From Neptunicoccus cionae (GTDB taxonomy: Bacteria > Pseudomonadota > Alphaproteobacteria > Rhodobacterales > Rhodobacteraceae): a DNA stretch of 64,000 bases. A model generated the notes under the pieces. It was not told the origin of the DNA and made no database searches. It saw only the letters and a program-made list of their open reading frames with translations. The stretch is from positions 124,001-188,000 of the forward strand of contig NZ_PKOJ01000007.1 in NCBI RefSeq assembly GCF_002860325.1, read 5' to 3'. This document shows, piece after piece, positions 57,528 through 64,000 of the stretch; the stretch's first letter is position 1, and the number at the start of each line of letters is the position of its first letter. A program made the position numbers and the translations under genes.

Positions 57528-57556
57528 GCTATAGGGGGCATATCTGTGCTTGGCAA
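57528..57556 (-). promoter_or_regulatory. putative sigma-70 promoter of rpsB-tsf
   Basis: On the minus strand, TTGCCA (complement of 57551-57556), a 17-nt spacer and TATAGC (complement of 57528-57533). It resembles the gyrA promoter found in this window and predicts a leader of about 120 nt. Apart from this and the leader hairpins, the 57402-57717 gap holds nothing I recognise. Confidence 0.55.
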
Positions 57557-57717
57557 GGGCTTTCGCACATAAATCGCCGCCTTTAGCGGGCGAAAGGGTG
57601 TGATTTGCGCGGGACAGCGGGATTAGTAACTGTAGAAGCTGATAAACGGGGTTGTTTAAGTGTATAACAGCATTATTCCCCCTTGCCAGCCCGCGCCGCA
57701 CAGATCAAAAGGACGCC

Positions 57718-58611
57718 ATGACACCCCCTGCCCCCATCCTCTGTATCGGTTCCGTTCTCTGGGACATTGTTGGCCGCTCCGAACGCGCTATGAAAGCAGG
57801 GCACGATGTGCCCGGCCGGATCATCCGCATTCCCGGCGGCGTTGCCATGAATATCGCAATGGCCCTGCGCGCCCATGACGTGCCAGTCTCGCTTCTCACT
57901 GCCTTGGGCGATGATGCAGCGGGACGGGAATTGCTGATGGAAGCCACCGCACGGGGCATGGAAACGGCTTTTGTGCATGTGTCCAAATCCTATCCGACAG
58001 ACCAGTATATGGCGATTGAGGGCAGCAACGGTCTGATCGCGGCGATTGCTGATGCCCACTCCCTTGAAGAACAGGCCGACGCGGTGATCGCACCACTCGG
58101 CGACGGGCGGTTGGGCACGGCGGGCGATCCGTTTGACGGGCTTGTTGTGTGTGAAGGCAACCTGCCCCGCGACACACTGGATTACATCAGCAGCGCTGCC
58201 GAGTTCCGCGTCGCTGACATCCGTCTAGCACCCGCATCACCCGGCAAGGCAGAACGGCTGAAACCTTTTGTCGGTCACGGCCATGCGACGGCCTATGTCA
58301 ACCTGATTGAAGCCAATATCCTCCTGAACACCAAACTCGACAGCGCCGCCGAGGCCGCCCGCCAACTGGCCGCCACCGGACTTTACCGCGCTGTCGTAAC
58401 GGATGGTCCGAACGCAGCCGCTGTGGCGGATGCCAACGGGGTTTTGTCCCAAACGCCGCCCGTTGTTAAAGTCCTGCGTGTCACCGGTGCGGGTGACGTG
58501 TTCATGGCCAGCCATATCGTTGCCGAAAGCCGCGGTTTAACCGGCGCAGAAGCGCTGGATTTCGCGCTCGACTACACTTCTAAATACATATCCACGGAGA
58601 CCCCGCTTTGA
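57718..58611 (+). CDS. psuK: PfkB-family kinase, probable pseudouridine kinase
   Basis: A 297-residue ribokinase-family protein. The N-terminal substrate motif is GGVAMNIAMALRAHD and the catalytic Asp260 is in VTGAGDVFMAS. Its partner gene encodes pseudouridine-5'-phosphate glycosidase, so it most likely phosphorylates pseudouridine. The ATG at 57718 is preferred (AAGGACG upstream) over an in-frame start at 57652. Its TGA overlaps the TTG of psuG. Confidence 0.88.
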   Translation: MTPPAPILCIGSVLWDIVGRSERAMKAGHDVPGRIIRIPGGVAMNIAMALRAHDVPVSLLTALGDDAAGRELLMEATARGMETAFVHVSKSYPTDQYMAIEGSNGLIAAIADAHSLEEQADAVIAPLGDGRLGTAGDPFDGLVVCEGNLPRDTLDYISSAAEFRVADIRLAPASPGKAERLKPFVGHGHATAYVNLIEANILLNTKLDSAAEAARQLAATGLYRAVVTDGPNAAAVADANGVLSQTPPVVKVLRVTGAGDVFMASHIVAESRGLTGAEALDFALDYTSKYISTETPL

Positions 58612-59519
58612 CCCTTCCTCTCGTCTATTCCGCAGAAGTCAGCAAAGCCATGGCCGAGGGCGCCCCTGTCGTGGCGCTGGAAAGCACAATTATCACCCAT
58701 GGCATGCCCTATCCGGCCAATCTGGAGACCGCTCGGGAGGTGGAACAGGTAGTGCGCGACAATGGTGGGGTACCGGCTACAATCGCGATTATCGATCACA
58801 AGATCCATATCGGTCTGGAAGCAGACACGCTGGAAAGCCTCGCACAAGCCAAAGACGTCATGAAACTCTCCCGCGCGGATCTGGCAGTGGCGGTTTCCAA
58901 CGGGCGCACGGGTGCAACAACTGTGGCGGCAACGATGATCTGCGCTGAACTGGCCGGCATTGATGTCTTCGCAACCGGTGGGATCGGTGGCGTTCACAAA
59001 GGGGCAGAAACCAGCTTTGACGTTAGCGCCGATCTGACAGAACTGTCCCAAACCGCCGTCACTGTTGTTTGCGCCGGTGCCAAGGCGATCCTTGATCTGC
59101 CCAAAACACTGGAAGTGCTGGAAACCAACGGGGTTCCGGTCATCGGCTATCAAAGCGACGATTTTCCCGCCTTCTGGTCCCGCGTCTCCGGCCTTGCCGC
59201 GCCACTGCGCATGGATTCCCCCGAAGAAATCGCCAAAGCCCATAAAATGCGCGCAACCCTTGGCCTTGAGGGTGGACAACTCGTCGCCAACCCGATCCCT
59301 GAAGAGTCAGAAATCGACGCGGATTACCTGAACCCGATCATTGCTCAGGCCGTGGCCGAGGCCGACGCCCAGAATATCGGCGCAAAACAGGTCACGCCTT
59401 TCCTGCTGGGTCGTATTGTTGAACTGACCGAAGGCAAGTCGCTGAAATCCAACATTGCGCTGGTGAAGAATAACGCAGCGCTTGGTGCGAAAATCGCCCG
59501 CGCTCTGAAAGATCTGTAA
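58608..59519 (+). CDS. psuG: pseudouridine-5'-phosphate glycosidase
   Basis: Splits pseudouridine 5'-phosphate into uracil and ribose 5-phosphate. The 303 residues contain the family segments ALESTIITHGMPYP, GRTGATTVAATMICAE, FATGGIGGVHKGAE and VICAGAKAILDLPKTLE-like VVCAGAKAILDLPKTLE. It starts at TTG 58608 with GGAGA well placed upstream, overlapping psuK (TTGA). The next gene starts within its stop (TAATG). Confidence 0.94.
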   Translation: MTLPLVYSAEVSKAMAEGAPVVALESTIITHGMPYPANLETAREVEQVVRDNGGVPATIAIIDHKIHIGLEADTLESLAQAKDVMKLSRADLAVAVSNGRTGATTVAATMICAELAGIDVFATGGIGGVHKGAETSFDVSADLTELSQTAVTVVCAGAKAILDLPKTLEVLETNGVPVIGYQSDDFPAFWSRVSGLAAPLRMDSPEEIAKAHKMRATLGLEGGQLVANPIPEESEIDADYLNPIIAQAVAEADAQNIGAKQVTPFLLGRIVELTEGKSLKSNIALVKNNAALGAKIARALKDL

Positions 59520-60034
59520 TGACGTCTCCGCTGATCACCCGTATCGAGGCTGCGCTGGAAGAGGGTAAACTTTCTGCCGACCTGCTGCGCAAGGCGCAGG
59601 CGAGCAAGGATATCTCGGAACGCGCACTCGCCTATATGGTGCTCAGCGAACCGCATCTGCGCGAAAGCCTTGGCAATTTCAAGCCCCGCAAAGCTGACGC
59701 GCAGGCCATTCTTGCCTATCTGCTGGACTGTATAAAACTCGATCTCGACTGGGATGAGGATTACGCCAACTCCCGCGAGGATGCGCTCTACGAACTGACC
59801 GCGCCACTGGATCCGTACTGGCACAAAAACGGTGCCGGTATCAGCGAAGACGCGTTCTGGGACCGGATTGAAACCTTTCTGAAGAACGATCTTACGGAAT
59901 ATTGCGAAGATTTCGCGCCGGAATTCCTGCAGGAACAGGCTGACTCCCCGGCCTTCAAGGCCCGTATCTCCCGCTGGAAACAGGACCCGAAGCTCAATCC
60001 CTACATTGACGCACTGGAAACAGAGGAGCGCTGA
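59519..60034 (+). CDS. hypothetical protein coupled to psuG
   Basis: A 171-residue soluble, acidic, helical protein with no signal peptide or membrane segment. It is rich in Trp, Asp and Tyr (LDLDWDEDYANSREDALYEL and DPYWHKNGAG). No family is recognised and no catalytic motif stands out. It overlaps psuG by one base, so it is translated with the pseudouridine genes and could assist them or be an unrelated passenger. Confidence 0.65.
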   Translation: MTSPLITRIEAALEEGKLSADLLRKAQASKDISERALAYMVLSEPHLRESLGNFKPRKADAQAILAYLLDCIKLDLDWDEDYANSREDALYELTAPLDPYWHKNGAGISEDAFWDRIETFLKNDLTEYCEDFAPEFLQEQADSPAFKARISRWKQDPKLNPYIDALETEER

Positions 60035-60141
60035 GTTCACCCGACGCTTCAATGTTCCCGAAATACTCACCCAACAGAGCGGGATTGCACCCCCGTAGCA
60101 GAAGTCTTAGATATTCTTCTGTATTATAGAGCGAACGAACC

Positions 60142-60831
60142 ATGGCCCGAAAACCAAACACTCCAAGGCGCAAACGCCCCGGCCTTCTGGTTCGGGTGCG
60201 CGGCAATTTTCTGACCGGACTGGCCATTGTGCTGCCCGTGGCGCTGACCATCTGGATGATCTGGGCCTTTGTCGGGTTTGTGGACAGCCGCGTACTGCCT
60301 CTGGTGCCGGAGGCTTATAAGCCTTCAACGGAATGGCGCGGGTATGGTGTCATCGTGTTTCTGGCTTTCACCACCGTTGTCGGGGCCAGCTTCAAAGGGC
60401 TGTTTGGCCGCCAGCTTCTGAAATACATCGAAAGCCTTGTGGACCGGATGCCGATCGTGCGCACGATCTATAACGGCGTGAAACAGATCGTTGAAACCAT
60501 CCTGAACCAGTCCAACGCCAGCTTTGAAAAAGCCTGTCTGGTGGAATACCCCCGCAAGGGCATCTGGGCCATTGCCTTTGTCTCGACTTCCTCCAAAGGT
60601 GAAATCTTGACCAAGACAGGACAGGAGTCGATGATGTCGGTCTTTCTGCCCACCACCCCGAATCCGACATCGGGCTTTTTGCTTTTCGTCCCGAGTGAAG
60701 ATGTAATTTACCTTGATATGGACGTGGAAGCCGCCGCGAAACTTGTGATCTCTGCCGGGCTGGTCATGCCGCCCAGCAAAGAGGAAATTGCCGCGGGGCG
60801 TGCGCAATCCGTCAAGGTTAGACACAGTTAA
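60142..60831 (+). CDS. DUF502 family membrane protein
   Basis: A 229-residue member of the DUF502 family. A basic N-terminus (ARKPNTPRRKRPG) precedes a membrane helix (about 25-50, TGLAIVLPVALTIWMIWAFV), and a second lies around 68-87. The conserved cytoplasmic part includes PIVRTIYNGVKQIVETIL, FVSTSSKGEI and the motif FLPTTPNPTSGFLLFVP. The biochemical role of the family is not settled. Its stop overlaps the exporter gene by one base (TAATG). Confidence 0.88.
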   Translation: MARKPNTPRRKRPGLLVRVRGNFLTGLAIVLPVALTIWMIWAFVGFVDSRVLPLVPEAYKPSTEWRGYGVIVFLAFTTVVGASFKGLFGRQLLKYIESLVDRMPIVRTIYNGVKQIVETILNQSNASFEKACLVEYPRKGIWAIAFVSTSSKGEILTKTGQESMMSVFLPTTPNPTSGFLLFVPSEDVIYLDMDVEAAAKLVISAGLVMPPSKEEIAAGRAQSVKVRHS

Positions 60832-61448
60832 TGCTCTCCGCTGCTCTGACCGGATATTTCACTGCATTTTCCCTGATTCTTGCTATTGGTGCGCAAAATG
60901 CTTTTGTGCTGCGTCAGGGGCTGTTGCGCAGCCATGTCTTCCTCATCTGCCTGTTTTGTGCAGTGTCCGACGCACTTCTGATTACAGCAGGTGTAGCAGG
61001 TTTTGGTGCGATGGTCGGTTATTTTCCCCGCCTGCCCTTTTATCTGTCCCTTTTCGGCGCCGCCTTCCTGCTGTTCTACGGCGCTACCCGTTTTCTTGCC
61101 GCATGGCGCGGGGATTACACGATGGAACTATCCGGCAAAGGGCTGGACCTGTGGCCTGCCCTTGGGGTGGTCTTTGCCTGCACATGGCTGAACCCTCACG
61201 TCTATCTCGACACGCTCGGCCTGATCGGTGCGGTCAGCACGCAGTTTGAACCGGCAGCCGAAAAATGGGCCTTCGGCATTGCGGCGGCGTTGGCATCGTT
61301 CAGCTTCTTCTTCGGACTGGGCTATGGTGCGCGTCTTCTGGCGCCGGTCATGCAGACCACTGCAACCTGGCGGGTGCTCGACATTGGAATTGGTATCGTG
61401 ATGTGGCTGATCGCCTTCGGACTGATCGCCAGCCTTGGCACATATTAA
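60831..61448 (+). CDS. LysE/ArgO-family amino-acid exporter
   Basis: A 205-residue exporter with about six membrane helices. The family signature GAQNAFVLRQGL (about 21-32) and the TWLNPHVYLDTLGLIGAVS motif match LysE/ArgO proteins, which export basic amino acids. It is coupled to the DUF502 gene and terminated by a bidirectional terminator. No dedicated LysG/ArgP regulator adjoins it. Confidence 0.9.
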   Translation: MLSAALTGYFTAFSLILAIGAQNAFVLRQGLLRSHVFLICLFCAVSDALLITAGVAGFGAMVGYFPRLPFYLSLFGAAFLLFYGATRFLAAWRGDYTMELSGKGLDLWPALGVVFACTWLNPHVYLDTLGLIGAVSTQFEPAAEKWAFGIAAALASFSFFFGLGYGARLLAPVMQTTATWRVLDIGIGIVMWLIAFGLIASLGTY

Positions 61449-61473
61449 AAAAGGCGCGTAAACCGCGCCTTTT
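61449..61473. terminator. bidirectional terminator between the exporter gene and rpe
   Basis: AAAAGGCGCG (61449-61458) and CGCGCCTTTT (61464-61473) form a perfect 10-bp stem with a 5-nt loop and runs on both sides. Confidence 0.92.
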
Positions 61474-61503
61474 CAGCTTATTACCCGTTAAACCTAAAGC
61501 GGT

Positions 61504-62187
61504 TTATCCACAGGATTTGCGGATCGCCGCGATATTCTCGCCATAATGCTGTGGCGTACCGCCTTTGAACACGGCAGACCCCGCAACCATCGCATCTACT
61601 CCGGCCGCGCGAGCCAGAGGCGCTGTTTCCGGCGTAACGCCGCCGTCAATCTCCAGCCAGATCGGACGGTCCCCGATCATCTTGCGCACCCGTTCCATCT
61701 TGGGCAACTGGCTGTGCAGGAACTTCTGCCCGCCAAAACCGGGGTTTACCGTCATCACTAGGATCAGATCGATCTTGTCGAGACAGTATTCGATCACGCT
61801 CTCCGGCGTGGATGGATTTAGCGCAACGCCAGCCTTACATCCAAGCGAGCGGATATACTGCAAGGAGCGGTCCAAATGGGGTCCGGCCTCGGCATGGATG
61901 GTGATAATATCCGCACCCGCCTTGGCAAAGGCCTCAAGATAGGGATCGGCGGGTGATATCATCAGATGGCAATCCATCACCGTTTTGCAATGGGGGCGCA
62001 GCGCGGCGACAACATCAGGTCCGATGGTGATGTTGGGCACGAAATGTCCGTCCATAACGTCAATATGTACCCAGTCACAGCCCTGTTCCTCAATCGCGCG
62101 GACCTCTTCACCCAATCGGGCGAAATCCGCAGAAAGGATCGAGGGCGCAATTTTCAGGTCACGGGCAGGGTCAAATTCCACAGGCAT
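61504..62187 (-). CDS. rpe: ribulose-phosphate 3-epimerase
   Basis: Interconverts ribulose 5-phosphate and xylulose 5-phosphate in the pentose phosphate and Calvin cycles. The 227-residue TIM barrel has [13 protein letters not shown], the metal and catalytic segment [29 protein letters not shown] and the phosphate loop IDGGV. There are no Calvin-cycle neighbours, so it is probably the housekeeping copy. Confidence 0.96.
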   Translation of the reverse strand: MPVEFDPARDLKIAPSILSADFARLGEEVRAIEEQGCDWVHIDVMDGHFVPNITIGPDVVAALRPHCKTVMDCHLMISPADPYLEAFAKAGADIITIHAEAGPHLDRSLQYIRSLGCKAGVALNPSTPESVIEYCLDKIDLILVMTVNPGFGGQKFLHSQLPKMERVRKMIGDRPIWLEIDGGVTPETAPLARAAGVDAMVAGSAVFKGGTPQHYGENIAAIRKSCG

Positions 62188-62385
62188 GGCAGCAGTCCTT
62201 CGGTTAAGCAGCTCGCCTTCTGATACGCAGAAAAGGCCAGCTGTAAAAGACCCGACGCGAGGTTTTTATACAAACTTCTGGACGGGCGGGCATCCCCACC
62301 CCAAGCTTAACCTGTGTGTTAGGAGACGTGTAATAAACAGTACATAAACCGCGCGTATAAAGCGGACACATTTTGGGAGAAGACA

Positions 62386-63714
62386 ATGAAAATGAACAAG
62401 ACAAGCCTCGGCGTGGTGCTTGCCACTGCTGCGGTCGTAACAGGAGCCCCGTTGATGGCGGAAAACCGGATTGACACCCAAAGGCCGGACGCGCCTGCTC
62501 TTGCTGCTTACGGCAGCCATAAAGTTGGTGTGCGCCAGATCGAAATGACCAATCCTAACCAGATCAATATTCTGGCCATTGATCCGGCGGCCGACAAACC
62601 GGGTGAAATGCCCCGCTATGATCGCGACCTGACCGTCGAAGTCTGGTATCCCGCCGCCGATGATGCCAGCGGCGATACTGTCCTGAAGGCAGAAATCCGC
62701 GATGGTAAAACTGTGGTGGACCTTCACGGACAGGCCATGCGGGATGCAGCGCCGAAGGACGGTAAATATCCGTTTGTCCTGATCAGCCACGGCTATCCGG
62801 GGAACCGGTTTCTGCTGTCCCATCTGGCAGAAAACATTGCGTCTAAAGGCTATGTCGTCGCCTCTGTCGATCACACCGACAGCACCTATTCGGATAAAGC
62901 CGCATTTGGATCGACACTGGTTAACCGCTCGCTGGATCAAAAGTTCGTTCTGAATCAGATTGCAGCCCTGTCTGAAGGGGGGGACGGCTTCCTCTCCGGT
63001 CTGGCGGATACGGACAACAGCGCATTGATCGGATATTCCATGGGCGGCTACGGCGCGGTGATTTCTGCGGGTGGCGGGGTCACACAGGCAGCGGTGGATT
63101 ACGCTTGGGGCGGTCCGCACGGAACGCTCGGTGTACATCTGTCAGGGTCCGAAACCCACAATGCCCTGCCCGACCCGCGCTTTAAAACCGCGGTGGCTTT
63201 TGCCCCATGGGGGCTGACCTACGGCTTCTGGGATGCAGAGACCCTGAAAGGCGTGCAAATCCCGATGTTGTTTATCGCCGGTTCGATTGATGATGTATCA
63301 GGCTATGATCCGGGCGTGCGCTCTATCTGGCAGGGAGCTGTGAATGTAGACCGCGCGCTTTTGACCTTCGAGAATGCCAATCACAATGCCGCCGCCCCTT
63401 ATCCCGCCCCGCAAGAAGGCCGCGAGGTGGATGTGGAACTCGGATTTGCAGCCTTTGACCACTACGCAGATCCGGTCTGGGATACAGCGCGGATGAACAA
63501 TATCGCGCAGCATTTCGTCACCGCATGGCTTGGCAAATATCTCGGGAATGATGGGGATATGGAGCCGTTTCTGTCGCTGGAGCCAAACGCCAAGGATGGC
63601 GTCTGGTCCGCAAATGAAGATGGCAGCTTCAAGGAAGACCATACCTATTGGGCAGGTTTCCCCAATCGCACAGCCGCAGGGCTGCGCTATGAGGTTCTGC
63701 CAAAGGCCGAGTAA
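62386..63714 (+). CDS. exported alpha/beta hydrolase (PAF-acetylhydrolase-like)
   Basis: A 442-residue protein with a signal peptide (about 1-25, ending APLMA). The hydrolase core resembles bacterial platelet-activating-factor acetylhydrolase-like enzymes: oxyanion motif LISHGYPGNR, nucleophile Ser218 in GYSMGGYGAV, Asp in IAGSIDDVSGYD and a His in the C-terminal part (FENANHNAAAP). GGGAGAAGAC lies upstream of the ATG. The substrate is unknown; an ester or lipid in the periplasm is likely. Confidence 0.85.
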   Translation: MKMNKTSLGVVLATAAVVTGAPLMAENRIDTQRPDAPALAAYGSHKVGVRQIEMTNPNQINILAIDPAADKPGEMPRYDRDLTVEVWYPAADDASGDTVLKAEIRDGKTVVDLHGQAMRDAAPKDGKYPFVLISHGYPGNRFLLSHLAENIASKGYVVASVDHTDSTYSDKAAFGSTLVNRSLDQKFVLNQIAALSEGGDGFLSGLADTDNSALIGYSMGGYGAVISAGGGVTQAAVDYAWGGPHGTLGVHLSGSETHNALPDPRFKTAVAFAPWGLTYGFWDAETLKGVQIPMLFIAGSIDDVSGYDPGVRSIWQGAVNVDRALLTFENANHNAAAPYPAPQEGREVDVELGFAAFDHYADPVWDTARMNNIAQHFVTAWLGKYLGNDGDMEPFLSLEPNAKDGVWSANEDGSFKEDHTYWAGFPNRTAAGLRYEVLPKAE

Positions 63715-63729
63715 ATCCCGGCCCTTTTA

Positions 63730-64000
63730 TCAGGAGGCTGCCTGCGCCCCGGATGCTTTGCTGCGTCTGGGGCGTTTGCCTTTCGGTGCGGCTGCACCTT
63801 CGCTATTGGCGCTGCGCCGCTTGTGCCAGGGGCGTTTGTTTGGGTTACCACCCTCCCCCGCCGCATCACCGGATTTCGCAGGACCACGGCCCCGACCGCC
63901 GCCATTGCCGCGACGGGCACCGCCCGCAGGTTTACCCCGTGGCGCATCCATCACCGGCGCAGGAGATCCGTCCGCCATGCTCGCTGGAATGGACTTCTTG
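63730..64000 (-). CDS. C-terminal Arg/Gly/Lys-rich tail of a protein cut by the window edge
   Basis: The frame is open to the window end on the minus strand and enters with KKSIPAS. What is visible (about 90 residues) is low-complexity, basic and rich in Gly, Arg, Pro and Ala (RRGNGGGRGRG, KGKRPRRSKASG). Such tails are common on RhlE-type DEAD-box RNA helicases in this group and on some other RNA-binding proteins. No catalytic part lies in the window, so the identity is a guess. Confidence 0.6.
   Translation of the reverse strand, partial: KKSIPASMADGSPAPVMDAPRGKPAGGARRGNGGGRGRGPAKSGDAAGEGGNPNKRPWHKRRSANSEGAAAPKGKRPRRSKASGAQAAS

Noticed and set aside
60035-60141. GTTC motifs before the DUF502 gene as a LexA box
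   Set aside because: The two GTTC sequences are not seven bases apart, so they do not form a LexA site.

Overview
The window is a typical chromosomal segment of an alphaproteobacterium of the Rhodobacteraceae (roseobacter-type). The evidence is a CtrA cell-cycle regulator, TrmFO, the order iscR-iscS-sufB-sufC-sufD-(YIP1)-sufS with a cysteine-poor IscR, LexA operators of the alphaproteobacterial form (GTTC or GAAC half-sites with 7-nt spacers), an Irr-type iron box, and a near-continuous run of housekeeping genes. I saw no insertion sequence, prophage, integron or CRISPR array. Base composition looks even throughout.

Layout. 1-5500: 3' part of ctrA, then ligA-recG, then a short LexA-controlled gene for a 41-residue membrane peptide. 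5500-9900: IscU-like scaffold, hisI, gluQ and trmFO (with a possible 30-codon upstream ORF), and a LysR regulator. 9900-17300: gyrA, ssb, a secreted lytic transglycosylase and SOS-controlled uvrA. 17300-24100: two small exported proteins, then valine catabolism (3-hydroxyisobutyrate dehydrogenase, 3-hydroxyisobutyryl-CoA hydrolase, acyl-CoA dehydrogenase, mmsA) with a divergent LysR gene. 24100-30800: CBS protein, coaD, two cyclophilins, a SAM methyltransferase, tyrS, anmK and an alpha/beta hydrolase. 30800-39200: iron-sulfur (SUF) operon headed by iscR and containing three small YIP1-like membrane proteins. 39300-44000: LacI-type regulator, glnB-glnA, NAD(P)HX repair enzyme. 44156-48000: tRNA-Leu(UAG), tig, clpP, clpX. 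48100-52300: DUF3445 protein and a polar amino-acid ABC transporter. 52300-55500: a soluble histidine kinase/response regulator pair and an acetolactate-synthase-like TPP enzyme. 55600-57600: rpsB-tsf. 57700-64000: pseudouridine catabolism (psuK-psuG) with an unknown gene, DUF502, a LysE exporter, rpe, an exported esterase-like protein, and the basic tail of a protein running off the window.

How genes work together. The main theme is DNA maintenance (ligA, recG, gyrA, ssb, uvrA). Two transcription units, uvrA and the 41-residue peptide, carry LexA half-sites at an 11-bp pitch, so the peptide is a candidate SOS-induced membrane effector, analogous in size and topology to SOS division inhibitors of Caulobacter. 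The SUF operon has an Irr-like palindrome over the probable -10 element and encodes an IscR lacking the usual three cluster cysteines, which points to iron-responsive control specific to this lineage. Protein quality control (tig-clpP-clpX), nitrogen assimilation (glnB-glnA) and branched-chain amino-acid breakdown make up most of the remainder.
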